The notes: generated from the sequence alone by a model not told the origin. A DNA stretch of 64,000 bases from Rivularia sp. MS3 (GCA_019192545.1 JAHCMI010000035.1:1-64000); one strand, 5' to 3'; counted from the stretch's first letter, positions 51,888 to 60,551 are shown. Made by a program: numbers and translations.

Positions 51888-53348
51888 CTAGCTTACAATC
51901 TCTAGATTCGCCATCATTCCTAAATCTTCATGGTCAAGAATATGACAGTGATAAACAGTTTTCCCAGCATAATCCCGGAAAGGAATCCGGATGCGAACGG
52001 TTTCCCCTTGAGGAACTAAAACTGTATCTCTCCAAGCACGATAAGGTTCTGGCTTACCGTTACGACTGATAACTTGAAAGTGATTGACATGGAGGTGAAA
52101 AGGATGATCCATCGTTCCGGTATTCACAATCTCCCAATCTTCCACTGTATTTAACTTAACCTGCGTATCAATGCGATCGCGCTCATAAGATTTACCGTTA
52201 ATTAGAAAAGCCATACCCACAGCAGGGCGCATACCGTGATTAAATGTAAAGCGTCGTACCTGTTGCGGTTCTCTTAAGGCTGGGACTGATAAAAGTTTAG
52301 TTGGTAAAGCAATTGTTTCTACAGCAGAATCATAGTTAACAGTTGCTAATACTGGTGATGTGTCGTTATTATTTCCACCCATCATGCCACCACCACCCAT
52401 CATTCCCATTCCACCCCGATCGTAGGGTAAATTGAGTAAGCGATATTGTCCGGGTTCTTTATCTCCTTTTATCAATACTTCTACTCTTTGCCCTGGAGTT
52501 AATAATAATTCGTTCGTTTCTACAGGTTCGGCTAATGCGTTTCCGTCGGTAGCAATTAGATAAAAAGGATGATTTTCTAAAGAAAGTTTATAAAATCTCG
52601 AAGGGGAAGCATTAACAATTCGCCAACGTAATAACCCATTTGCGGGAATTGAAAAGCTGGGGTTTGGTTTACCATTAACTGTAATTAAATCACCTTCCCT
52701 TCCCGACATCAAAGACATATGAGCATCTGAATCAATTAACTTTCCTTCGCTGTCAAGAGCAAAATCTTGTAATACTAAAAATTCTTCTTTAGCTGCTTTA
52801 ACTTCAGGAATTTTATCCAAATCACCCCGCACCACAAATAAACCTGCCAAACCTCCAAACAATTGCTCTGCAACTAAACCGTGACGATGGGGATGATACC
52901 AATAAGTACCAGCGGGATGATTTTGGGGAATAGTAAATTCGTAATTAAATGTTTCTCCAGGTTTGATATTGAGAAAAACATTATCGGCATTACCAGTAAA
53001 AGGAATATGCAATCCGTGCTGATGTAAATTTGTCGGATTCGAGAGATTGTTAGTAAATTTAATCTTGACTTTATCTCCTGGTTTTGCTTCCAAACGCGGC
53101 GCGGGTACTTGTCCGTTATAAGCTAATAGATATGCTTGTTTATCTCCCAATTTTACAGGACGATAACTAGCTTCTAAATCGACGGATAATAAACCATTAC
53201 TACTTTTGTGTAATTTGGGTAAATCAATTGCCCCTTTTAATGAGGCTTGAGAAGAATTACCTCTTTCCCATAACCGACTAACAAGAAAAGCACCAACAGC
53301 ACCAGCACCAGCCAAGGTAATAAATTGACGGCGATTAATTTTTTTCAT
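51888..53348 (-). CDS. Multicopper oxidase (CueO/CopA-like, Tat-exported)
   Basis: A protein of 486 residues. The N-terminus NRRQFITLAGAGAVGAFL is a twin-arginine export signal. All copper ligands are visible: H109-Q-H111, H152-P-H154-R-H156, HPFHLHVNHF, and HCHILDHEDLGMM with Cys468, His473 and the axial Met478 of the type-1 site. A Met/Gly-rich insert (GGMGMMGGGGMMGG) resembles the Met-rich segment of CueO that binds Cu(I). It should oxidise toxic Cu(I) in the periplasm. It follows the DUF411 gene and precedes a membrane protein by 4 bases. It is probably transcribed from the MerR-type promoter upstream of the DUF411 gene, though 113 bases with a palindrome intervene. Confidence 0.93.
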   Translation of the reverse strand: MKKINRRQFITLAGAGAVGAFLVSRLWERGNSSQASLKGAIDLPKLHKSSNGLLSVDLEASYRPVKLGDKQAYLLAYNGQVPAPRLEAKPGDKVKIKFTNNLSNPTNLHQHGLHIPFTGNADNVFLNIKPGETFNYEFTIPQNHPAGTYWYHPHRHGLVAEQLFGGLAGLFVVRGDLDKIPEVKAAKEEFLVLQDFALDSEGKLIDSDAHMSLMSGREGDLITVNGKPNPSFSIPANGLLRWRIVNASPSRFYKLSLENHPFYLIATDGNALAEPVETNELLLTPGQRVEVLIKGDKEPGQYRLLNLPYDRGGMGMMGGGGMMGGNNNDTSPVLATVNYDSAVETIALPTKLLSVPALREPQQVRRFTFNHGMRPAVGMAFLINGKSYERDRIDTQVKLNTVEDWEIVNTGTMDHPFHLHVNHFQVISRNGKPEPYRAWRDTVLVPQGETVRIRIPFRDYAGKTVYHCHILDHEDLGMMANLEIVS

Positions 53349-53421
53349 TCTTTCTAATTACTCTTGAATTTAACTCCTCATACCATTTCATTAAATTCTC
53401 AATGCTAATCGTGTGGATATG

Positions 53422-53444
53422 GAGACGTAGCACTGCTACGTCTC
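53422..53444. repeat. Perfect short palindrome (GAGACGTAGCA-C-TGCTACGTCTC)
   Basis: Eleven-base arms with a one-base centre lie between the DUF411 and multicopper oxidase genes. A degenerate copy occurs at about 1281-1312, inside a fold-back element. This looks like a dispersed cyanobacterial repeat that could act as a hairpin in the transcript. Confidence 0.8.
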
Positions 53445-53461
53445 TACAACTCCTCGCTTTT

Positions 53462-54022
53462 TTAATAAGTCTGATATTCTTTGAAAATTTTGATTTCGCC
53501 ATCTTTATTGAAAGAAGCTATAGCAAACGGTTGTTTTTTACTTCCTGCTTCCATTCCTGGGGTTCCTAATGGCATTGCGGGTACTGCTAATCCTGCTTGT
53601 TTGGGCTTGGCAGCGACAAAACGCTTGATATCATCAGCAGGGATATGTCCTTCCATCACGTAACCGTCAATAACTGAGGTGTGACAAGATGCTAAGTTTT
53701 GAGGTACGTTATATTTCTGTTTTATCGCTTCCATATCGTCGGTTTTAATGTCTGTAATTTTAAAACCGTGCTTCTCCATGTGTTTCACCCATTCACCACA
53801 GCAACCACAGTTGGGGCTGCGATAAACGGTAACTTCTTTAACTCCTGAGTAGTTTGGTTCGGTTTCCTTATCCCATACACTTGTCATCGCCATTGCTTTT
53901 GAATCGTTCGCAACTGTTTGAGTATTGTTTCCCATCCCACCAAACCAGAATGTTCCAGCTACTCCTGCAACAGTAACACCTGCGATTAAAGAAAACAATA
54001 ACTTGGAATTAGATTTAAACAT
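53462..54022 (-). CDS. DUF411 metal-binding protein (CopG-like)
   Basis: A protein of 186 residues from the ATG at 54022; AAGGT lies upstream, and an earlier ATG at 54043 would begin only 12 bases after the predicted -10 box. A signal/anchor segment (LLFSLIAGVTVAGVAGTFWF) is followed by the DUF411 domain: VYRSPNCGCCGEWVKHMEKH, LASCHTSVIDGYVMEGHIPA and the Met-containing AVPAMPLGTPGMEAG. The CxCC plus C-H pattern binds copper in related proteins, which reduce periplasmic Cu toxicity. A MerR-type promoter is directly upstream. The gene is the first of a likely copper operon with the multicopper oxidase. Confidence 0.85.
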   Translation of the reverse strand: MFKSNSKLLFSLIAGVTVAGVAGTFWFGGMGNNTQTVANDSKAMAMTSVWDKETEPNYSGVKEVTVYRSPNCGCCGEWVKHMEKHGFKITDIKTDDMEAIKQKYNVPQNLASCHTSVIDGYVMEGHIPADDIKRFVAAKPKQAGLAVPAMPLGTPGMEAGSKKQPFAIASFNKDGEIKIFKEYQTY

Positions 54023-54054
54023 AATTTTTACCTTATACATCATAGTAATTTCAA

Positions 54055-54085
54055 TGTTAAACTCTCTAGTTTACTGGAGAGTCAA
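54055..54085 (-). promoter_or_regulatory. MerR-type promoter/operator, copy 3 (DUF411 operon)
   Basis: On the minus strand TTGACT (54085-54080), a 19-base spacer with dyad ACTCTCCAG-TAAA-CTAGAGAGT, and TTAACA (54060-54055). It sits 33 bases before the chosen start at 54022. Confidence 0.85.
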
Positions 54086-54148
54086 TCTTGAATTAGCAAA
54101 ATATATAGCGAATTATTGCTTGTTCATTTATAAGTATTGCCTGTAAAA

Positions 54149-54166
54149 ATGAAATCAAGATGAAAT
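54149..54166. promoter_or_regulatory. Direct repeat operator, site 9
   Basis: ATGAAATCAAGATGAAAT in the divergent region between the DUF411 operon and the P450 gene, 86 bases before the latter start and 127 before the former. It may bring either operon under the two-component system. Confidence 0.6.
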
Positions 54167-54251
54167 TACAACCGCTTCTCTATCTGTGGTATCAACGAAA
54201 AAGCAACAGTATCTCTTTATAATTTCATCATAAGCATAAATTGGAGGTTCC

Positions 54252-55502
54252 ATGCCACAGATTCCTCGCGATAAAAGTCTTGATAGTACGCTCGCACTGC
54301 TGTCGGATGGCTACAGTTTCATTTCAAAACGCTGCCAACGCTATAACTCCGATATCTTTATTACTAGGCTTCTATTACAGGAGAATATCTGTATGCAAGG
54401 AGAAGAAGCAGCCAAGATTTTTTACGATACCAATCGCTTTCTACGCAAGGGTGCTATGCCTAAAAGGGCGCAGAAAACCCTGTTAGGTGAAGGTGGTGTA
54501 CAGGGATTAGATGGCGATCAACACAGACAGCGCAAGCAGATGTTGATGTCCCTGATGACTCCCCAAAGAATCCAGCAGCTAGCGGCTATAACAACCGATG
54601 TGTGGCGCGGTTATATCAAGAAATGGGAAAACATGGACAAGGTTGTGCTTTTCCCCGAAGTGCGAGAAATCTTGTCTCGTGCCGTCTGTAACTGGGCTGG
54701 TGTTCCGCTTACTGAATCGGAAGTTGAGCAAAGAACTTCAGATTTTGGGGCAATGATTGATAGCCCAGCCACCATCGGATTACAACACTGGCGGGGAAGA
54801 TTGGCACGCGACAGAGCAGAACTATGGTTGGGAAATATCATCGAAAATGTACGCAAAAAGAAGATTGAAGTAGATAAAGAAGCTGCGCTTTACGTCATCG
54901 CCTTTCACCGCAATCTTCAGGGAGAATTGCTCGATAAGCGCATAGCAGCAGTAGATTTGCTCAATGTTTTGCGCCCGACGGTGGCGATCGCCCGCTACAT
55001 TATTTTTGCTGCCTTAGCACTGCACGAACACCCCGAATGTCAGCAGCAGATTCAGGCAGACGAAGACAACTATATTGAGTTGTTTGTGCAGGAAGTTCGC
55101 CGTTTTTATCCTTTTTTCCCTTTTGTCGCGGCTCGTGTCAAACAAGAATTTGATTGGAAAGGCTACCGCTTCCCCCAAGGAATGCGAGTAATTCTCGATT
55201 TGTATGGTACTAACCACGATGCACGCTTGTGGGAGCAACCCGAAGAGTTTAAGCCAGAAAGATTTCGTCATTGGGATGGTAGCTCTTTTAATTTTATTCC
55301 CCAGGGAGGAGGCGACTATTACCAAAATCATCGTTGCGCTGGCGAATGGATTACAATCGCAATTATGAAGGAGGCGCTAAAGTTGCTGACTACAAATATG
55401 CGCTATGATGTGCCAGAACAGGATTTGCAGATTAACCTCTCAACAATGCCAGCTATCCCGAAAAGTCAGTTTTTGATTAGTAATGTCAGGCAAATTGATT
55501 AA
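54252..55502 (+). CDS. CYP152-type cytochrome P450 (fatty-acid peroxygenase)
   Basis: A protein of 416 residues with GGAGG 6 bases before the ATG. The heme-binding segment FIPQGGGDYYQNHRCAGEW places the thiolate at Cys362 with the QGGG...HRC.GEW form typical of CYP152. Arg241-Pro242 in NVLRPTVAIARYIIF replaces the usual acid-alcohol pair, as in P450-BSbeta, whose Arg242 holds the fatty-acid carboxylate. The ExxR motif is EVRR. Such enzymes hydroxylate or decarboxylate fatty acids using hydrogen peroxide and need no reductase. The gene is divergent from the copper DUF411 operon, with a direct-repeat operator between. The link to metal stress, perhaps peroxide use, is inferred. Confidence 0.85.
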   Translation: MPQIPRDKSLDSTLALLSDGYSFISKRCQRYNSDIFITRLLLQENICMQGEEAAKIFYDTNRFLRKGAMPKRAQKTLLGEGGVQGLDGDQHRQRKQMLMSLMTPQRIQQLAAITTDVWRGYIKKWENMDKVVLFPEVREILSRAVCNWAGVPLTESEVEQRTSDFGAMIDSPATIGLQHWRGRLARDRAELWLGNIIENVRKKKIEVDKEAALYVIAFHRNLQGELLDKRIAAVDLLNVLRPTVAIARYIIFAALALHEHPECQQQIQADEDNYIELFVQEVRRFYPFFPFVAARVKQEFDWKGYRFPQGMRVILDLYGTNHDARLWEQPEEFKPERFRHWDGSSFNFIPQGGGDYYQNHRCAGEWITIAIMKEALKLLTTNMRYDVPEQDLQINLSTMPAIPKSQFLISNVRQID

Positions 55503-55535
55503 ACAATTGTTTATGTAAAGAAATATTGCTAGTAC

Positions 55536-55566
55536 TTGACTCTATAGCTAACTAGAGAATTTAACA
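55536..55566 (+). promoter_or_regulatory. MerR-type promoter/operator, copy 4
   Basis: TTGACT (55536-55541), 19-base spacer with dyad ACTCTATAG-CTAA-CTAGAGAAT (one arm mismatch), and TTAACA (55561-55566), 110 bases before the 110-residue gene. Confidence 0.78.
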
Positions 55567-55675
55567 TTATTCTAGTTATATAAAATTTGTTAATGACGGC
55601 AGTTTATTTAAGCAGCGTTTTTCAATATCACGAAGCAATTAAAAATATTTTGTCCGATTTATATCTATCCATACT

Positions 55676-56008
55676 ATGAATCACCCAGAAACCAGAATTT
55701 CCGCAGAATTGGCACCAGAAGTCTTTGAGAAGGCATCTCGTCTGTATGCTCAACACCAGAATGAGACTTATTCCTTATCAGAATTGATAGAAGCTGGAAC
55801 AGAGGCAAAAATTCCACCGGAATTTATCCATAAGGCTGTTGAGCAAGTTCAAGCCGAACATATTCAGGCTCGGCAAAGTGTAGAAGCTCTAAAAGATGTT
55901 GCATTCATGAGTTTAATCATCACGACTTTATTCGGATGGATGGCTTTCGCAAGTCCCTGTCATGCGACTATAAGCCAGATAAATAACCAAACGACTCAAG
56001 TCAAATAG
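55676..56008 (+). CDS. Hypothetical protein under a MerR-type promoter
   Basis: A protein of 110 residues. Residues 1-70 form a helical domain (ISAELAPEVFEKASRLYAQH, SLSELIEAGTEAKIPPEFIH) and one membrane segment follows near residues 77-95 (FMSLIITTLFGWMAFASPCH), with a Cys-His at its outer end. I do not recognise a family. The only hint is the MerR-type promoter 110 bases upstream, which would make it metal induced together with the DUF411 and glutaredoxin-MauE genes. Confidence 0.6.
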   Translation: MNHPETRISAELAPEVFEKASRLYAQHQNETYSLSELIEAGTEAKIPPEFIHKAVEQVQAEHIQARQSVEALKDVAFMSLIITTLFGWMAFASPCHATISQINNQTTQVK

Positions 56009-56133
56009 GACAAGGATAAAGTCAGTTATAGCTGGGATAAAGTTAGAGTGGGCAATGCTCACTCTAGCTTATGCATTATGTTGTTACAGCTATGCTATCC
56101 AAAATAATTCGATAATTTTTATGAAACGATTGC

Positions 56134-57168
56134 TTACAAAACATTCAGTACTCCAAACAGCATGATGCCAAGATAAACCAAATAAACACCATCAAGAGCT
56201 AATACCTGCCAAAGCTGAAAACCGTGTTCTCCTTCTCTACTTCCCCAGTGAATGAAAGCAGCGTATAAAGCTGGCATCAGAGCGACAAAAGCAAGGTTAA
56301 CAGAGTAAAGCTGAAGATTGTTAACGGGTGCGGTTGCTAATGCCAGGGGAACAAAAGCGATAGTCATAGTTACAGCATGGTCGCCAATAACGCTAGTGGT
56401 AGCAGCAGTTACCTGTCCGCTACGAGTAACGCTCCAGGTGGCAAATAACTCTGGTAACATTGCCATTGGTGCGGTAATAAATAATCCTCCGATAATTTCG
56501 GAAATCCCTAAAGCACCAACGATATTTTCTGTCGCCGTTACCGTGAAATAGGCACCAATAGCTAAAACCACAACTCCAGCGATGGCAAAGAAAATTTCTT
56601 TTTTAGTCCATTCCACTTCTCTACCTTGCTGACGACCGCGAAACACCGCTTGTCCTAGATAGGCTAAATAAACAATCGCCATTACCAACCCATCAATAGG
56701 CTGAAGTCCCCGTACCGATTTAGGAAGAGTTAAGACAGCGACTATAGCCACAATTGCTAAATAGGGAATAGCCTGAACGCTAACGGCTGCTTTTTCCACC
56801 CGCAACAGTCTTTGCTGTCGGTGACGAGCATGATTCTCGAAATCTTCTCCTGATTCTGCATCGTCTTCATCTCCTAATCGCTCTCGACGAGAAGCCCAGT
56901 AAGCAGTCGTAACCACAATGGGAATAGCAACAATATTTGACCCCAGCATTGTTCCCAAACCAATATCTGAAACCCCTGTAATTGCACTTGCTGTATTGAT
57001 GCCAATTTCCGGACTAGCAGCCGCCAACCCGACAAAAGCCGCTCCAGCGACTTGTGTTAATCCCCACTGTCGTCGCAACTTTTTCAGCGGTTCATCTAAT
57101 TGTTCTGCTCCCCAATGCGCCGCCCAGACAGCAGCAAGAAGAACTACAACCCATATCCAAATGTTCAT
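56134..57168 (-). CDS. Cation exchanger of the Ca2+/cation antiporter family
   Basis: A protein of 344 residues from MNIWIWVVV (CGGAG 10 bases upstream); a longer frame would overlap the CDF gene. About ten membrane helices in two halves, each with an alpha-repeat-like motif: AAFVGLAAASPEIGINTASA with GTMLGSNIVAIPIV, and GGLFITAPMAMLPELFATWS with TSVIGDHAVTMTIA. These fit the (G)xxxP(E/D) and GSxxxN patterns of Na+/Ca2+ exchangers, with a charged loop between (GDEDDAESGEDFENHARHRQ). It probably exports a divalent cation in exchange for Na+ or H+. It is the third gene of the P-type ATPase operon. Confidence 0.75.
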   Translation of the reverse strand: MNIWIWVVVLLAAVWAAHWGAEQLDEPLKKLRRQWGLTQVAGAAFVGLAAASPEIGINTASAITGVSDIGLGTMLGSNIVAIPIVVTTAYWASRRERLGDEDDAESGEDFENHARHRQQRLLRVEKAAVSVQAIPYLAIVAIVAVLTLPKSVRGLQPIDGLVMAIVYLAYLGQAVFRGRQQGREVEWTKKEIFFAIAGVVVLAIGAYFTVTATENIVGALGISEIIGGLFITAPMAMLPELFATWSVTRSGQVTAATTSVIGDHAVTMTIAFVPLALATAPVNNLQLYSVNLAFVALMPALYAAFIHWGSREGEHGFQLWQVLALDGVYLVYLGIMLFGVLNVL

Positions 57169-57226
57169 GAAAATAGTCTCCGATATTTTGCAAGGTTTTC
57201 CACTGTCTCCTACATAAGCGCCAAAA

Positions 57227-57865
57227 TTAATCAAAAGTTTGCAGGCTATCTTTAAGTAAGGAAAATGCGCTAATCAACATGAGGACAACAACGAGTAAAC
57301 TGGCTGCTGTATCTGCCCAGAGCCAATTTAGGTAGAAAACAGCTAATGCGGCTACGAGTAAACTAAACGAAGCTCCCACATCGGCGATCGCATGAAAAAA
57401 TACGCCCCGCACGTTCAAATTATGGTGACTATCTCTATAGAGCAAACTGGCATTTATCCCTTTAACTATAAGTCCTAAAGCTGCTATGGCTAACATCGGT
57501 AAACCAGCGAATGGTGCAGGAGTTTGATAGTTTTGGAGGACACCCCAACCAATTACTACCGCCATTCCTATTAAGATTAAGCTATTAATCAAAGCTGCTC
57601 GGGCTTCTATCTGCTGAGGTAAGAGCGAGGTTTTACTCTTAGAAGAACTTTCAGCTAACCAAGCGGCAAATATGGCGACGGCGATCGCTATAATATCAAC
57701 TAGCATATGTCCAGATACGGCAAGCAGGGACAAACTGTGTACCCATAGTCCGGCAATTAGTTCGGTCAAAAATAAACCACTCCGCAAACTCAAGACAATC
57801 GATAGAAGTTTTAATGAGTGTGTTTTGCGATCGCCATGAAAAACTGATATAAACTTTGTCCCCAT
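57227..57865 (-). CDS. Cation diffusion facilitator (CDF) transporter
   Basis: A protein of 212 residues with six membrane helices. The metal site of CDF proteins is recognisable as SGHMLVDIIAIAVAIF in helix 2 and FFHAIADVGASFSLLV in helix 5 (HxxxD in both). The usual C-terminal cytosolic domain is missing, so it is a short form of about 210 residues where 300 is common. It should export Zn2+, Cd2+ or Co2+ by proton exchange. It starts 4 bases after the P-type ATPase stop, showing co-transcription. Confidence 0.8.
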   Translation of the reverse strand: MGTKFISVFHGDRKTHSLKLLSIVLSLRSGLFLTELIAGLWVHSLSLLAVSGHMLVDIIAIAVAIFAAWLAESSSKSKTSLLPQQIEARAALINSLILIGMAVVIGWGVLQNYQTPAPFAGLPMLAIAALGLIVKGINASLLYRDSHHNLNVRGVFFHAIADVGASFSLLVAALAVFYLNWLWADTAASLLVVVLMLISAFSLLKDSLQTFD

Positions 57866-57869
57866 TTCT

Positions 57870-59798
57870 TCAATTAACTCTCAAAACCCTACCTGCATTC
57901 AAAATAGCCAACAACGCTACACCGACATCTGCAAACACTGCTTCCCATAAGGTTGCAACACCAAAGATTCCCAAGACAATAAATAAACCCTTAACTCCCA
58001 TAGCCAAAATGATATTCTGCCAGACAATTTTATGAGTTTTTTTACCAACTTGAATTGCTTCAGCTACCTTGGAAGGAGCATCTGTCATCAGCACTACATC
58101 CGCTGTTTCAATTGCTGCATCCGAACCCAACGCTCCCATTGCCATACCTACATCAGCCCTAGCAATTACAGGTGCGTCGTTTATTCCATCACCAACAAAC
58201 ACAACTTTTTTGTTTTTAGCAGCTTTACTTAAATATCTTTCAATTGCCTCTACTTTATCTTCAGGTAGTAACTCTGCTTCAAAATCATCTAAATTTAACT
58301 GCTGGGCAATACTTTGGGCAACGGCTTGATTATCCCCCGTGAGCATGACAATTTGCCCAACACCAACACTCTTCAAATTCCGAATCGCTTCAACTGCATC
58401 ATCTTTTAGTTCATCGGCAATAATAATTCTTCCAGCGTAAACCCCATCTACTGCCAAATGAACCACCGTTCCCTCAACCGAGCATACATCATGTTCGATA
58501 TTCTCGCGATGCAGCAAACGGTCATTACCTGCGATGGCGATTTTATTCCCTACTCTAGCTTGAATACCATGACCGGGAATTTCCCGATAATCTTCTACAT
58601 CTGAAGTATCAACTGATTTATCAAATGCTGATAAAATTGACTTTGCGACTGGATGGTTAGATTGAGATTCAACTTTTGCTGCTAACGTTAATAATTCTGC
58701 TTCACTAAAGCCGTTTTTAGGAACTATTTGAGTAACCTTAAAAACTCCTTGAGTCAAAGTTCCAGTTTTATCAAACACGACGGTTTCAACTTCTGTCAAA
58801 GTATCGAGAAACGTCGAACCTTTAACTAGAATACCTCTTTTCGCCGCACCACCAACACCGCCAAAATAGCCTAGAGGAATACTTATAACTAATCCGCAGG
58901 GACAAGAAATTACTAATAAAACTAAAGCACGATAAACCCATTGTGACGATGTTTCACCGGGTATAAATAGTGGCGGTAATATTGCTACAGCCAAGGATAA
59001 GAAAACCACTACAGGAGTGTAATATCGAGCAAAGCGAGTAATAAATTTCTCTGTAGCGGCTTTTTTACTGCTAGCGTTTTCTACTAAATGCAGAATTTTA
59101 GAAATTGAAGATTCTTCAAATAATTTGGTAACTCGAACGGTTAAAACGCCCGATTTATTTATCATTCCCGCTAAAACGGTTTCTCCAGGTTTTACTGTTC
59201 GCGGTACGGATTCTCCCGTCAATGCAGAAGTATCTACTTGAGAAGCACCCTCACTAATTTCACCGTCTAAAGGAATTTTCTCACCCGGTTTGACGATAAT
59301 TACATCCCCAACTTGCACGCTCTCGGGGGAAACCTGTATTATTTCACCATTAACTTTAAGATTAGCTGAATCCGGACGTACTTCTAATAACGATTTTATA
59401 GACCTGCGAGAGCGACTTACTGAAAAATCTTGGAATAGCTCCCCAACTTGGAAAAACAGCATCACCGCGACAGCTTCGGGAATTTCGTGAATGGCGATCG
59501 CACCTAATGTGGCTATTGTCATCAAGAAGTTTTCATCAAATATTTTACCTCGCAAAATATTACGTCCGGCTGTAGTCAAAACGCTCCAACCACTTATCAA
59601 ATAAGCAGGGATGAAAACCAAATACTCACCTAGAGAAAAAGGAGTGTTGTGCAAAGGTTCATAAAAAATTAAACCTACAACAAACAAAATTATCGACACC
59701 CCAACAGGTATAGCTTCCCGCTTAAGGCTGAATTCTTCACCATGACTATGCCCGTGGTCATTTCCACAACAACCTGAATCCGCTGACTTTGATGCCAT
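57870..59798 (-). CDS. Zn/Cd-type P1B metal-exporting ATPase
   Basis: A protein of 642 residues. The N-terminus lacks a ferredoxin-like heavy-metal domain and instead has SGCCGNDHGHSHGEE, a Cys/His-rich metal-binding tail. Conserved motifs: TGES in VDTSALTGESVPR, the membrane metal site Cys299-Pro-Cys301 (VISCPCGLVISIPLG), phosphorylation Asp343 in DKTGTLT, SNHPVAKS (HP motif) and GDGINDAPVIARADVG. A Lys-containing last helix region fits the Zn2+/Cd2+/Pb2+ class (ZiaA/AztA type). It should pump metal out of the cytoplasm. An ArsR/SmtB operator lies 37 bases upstream, and the repressor gene follows immediately beyond. First gene of an operon with CDF and exchanger genes. Confidence 0.92.
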   Translation of the reverse strand: MASKSADSGCCGNDHGHSHGEEFSLKREAIPVGVSIILFVVGLIFYEPLHNTPFSLGEYLVFIPAYLISGWSVLTTAGRNILRGKIFDENFLMTIATLGAIAIHEIPEAVAVMLFFQVGELFQDFSVSRSRRSIKSLLEVRPDSANLKVNGEIIQVSPESVQVGDVIIVKPGEKIPLDGEISEGASQVDTSALTGESVPRTVKPGETVLAGMINKSGVLTVRVTKLFEESSISKILHLVENASSKKAATEKFITRFARYYTPVVVFLSLAVAILPPLFIPGETSSQWVYRALVLLVISCPCGLVISIPLGYFGGVGGAAKRGILVKGSTFLDTLTEVETVVFDKTGTLTQGVFKVTQIVPKNGFSEAELLTLAAKVESQSNHPVAKSILSAFDKSVDTSDVEDYREIPGHGIQARVGNKIAIAGNDRLLHRENIEHDVCSVEGTVVHLAVDGVYAGRIIIADELKDDAVEAIRNLKSVGVGQIVMLTGDNQAVAQSIAQQLNLDDFEAELLPEDKVEAIERYLSKAAKNKKVVFVGDGINDAPVIARADVGMAMGALGSDAAIETADVVLMTDAPSKVAEAIQVGKKTHKIVWQNIILAMGVKGLFIVLGIFGVATLWEAVFADVGVALLAILNAGRVLRVN

Positions 59799-59834
59799 TA
59801 TTTACCGCTCCGATATATGAATATTTTTTACATC

Positions 59835-59848
59835 TGAATAGTTGTTCA
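59835..59848 (-). promoter_or_regulatory. SmtB/ArsR-type operator upstream of the P-type ATPase
   Basis: TGAATA-GT-TGTTCA, one mismatch from the perfect 6-2-6 dyad at 60538, within an ATATGAA...TTCATAT-like surround; 37 bases before the ATPase start. Confidence 0.75.
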
Positions 59849-59899
59849 TATATTATCAAAAGTTAGGTTATTTATACAAGGTTTAATGATTAATTTAAT

Positions 59900-60295
59900 T
59901 TAAATTTCTGTTTCATCGATGTGGCTCGCAACTTCACGGTAGATATTTGTGACATGGCTATCTTTCAAACTATAATAGACGTTGCGTCCTTCGCGGCGGT
60001 ATTTAACTAAACGCATAGTACGCAAGATTCGCAGTTGGTGAGAGACTGCGGATTCACTCATCTTGACAGATGCGGCTAAATCGCAAACGCATAGCTCCTG
60101 TTTCGCTAAAGCCGAAAGCAAACGCAAGCGATGCGGATCTGCGAGGGTTCCGAAGAAATCAGCCATCTGCTGTGCCTTTTCTGTGGGTATAATTTCTGGC
60201 TTTACTTGACGGACACTATCAAGATGAATTTCACTCGAATCACAAGTAGGTGAATCAAGTTTTGATAGTTGCTGTTTTGGTTTTGATTTAGTCAT
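59900..60295 (-). CDS. SmtB/ArsR-family zinc-sensing repressor
   Basis: A protein of 131 residues from MTKSKPKQ; a longer frame adds 27 residues without support. The winged helix is ADPHRLRLLSALAKQELCVC, MSESAVSHQLRILRTMRLVK and REGRNVYYSLKD. The C-terminal alpha-5 site Asp112-x-His114-x10-His125-x2-Glu128 (DSHVTNIYREVASHIDE) is the complete Zn site of SmtB, and Cys69-V-Cys71 could complete an alpha-3 site with N-terminal ligands as in ZiaR/AztR. It should leave DNA when Zn (or Cd) binds. TGAACA dyads occur before the ATPase gene and 243 bases before its own start. It lies 102 bases upstream of the ATPase gene and is transcribed in the same direction. Confidence 0.92.
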   Translation of the reverse strand: MTKSKPKQQLSKLDSPTCDSSEIHLDSVRQVKPEIIPTEKAQQMADFFGTLADPHRLRLLSALAKQELCVCDLAASVKMSESAVSHQLRILRTMRLVKYRREGRNVYYSLKDSHVTNIYREVASHIDETEI

Positions 60296-60537
60296 GGGAG
60301 TTGCATCTACAACAGACAGAGCATATTTCTTTAATATTTTGGAAGACGAGTTTAAGTAATTAAAGGAAGCAAACAAAAACTAAGCTATCCAAACAAAAAC
60401 GAAACCGTCAAATCTTGACAATTGCCATGTTTCACTTAATTCAACTTAAAATGAGCTAATTAAAATTAATCAGCTTAATTGACGAAATCAGAAATACTTA
60501 TACAGAAAATCATCTCATTATTATTGTAGTTGATATT

Positions 60538-60551
60538 TGAACAGTTGTTCA
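60538..60551. promoter_or_regulatory. SmtB/ArsR-type operator
   Basis: TGAACA-GT-TGTTCA, a perfect 6-2-6 dyad, 243 bases before the repressor start and 283 before the peroxiredoxin gene. No other feature is seen in 60296-60833; a 78-residue minus-strand frame near 60600-60835 has low-complexity content and is not called. Confidence 0.75.
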
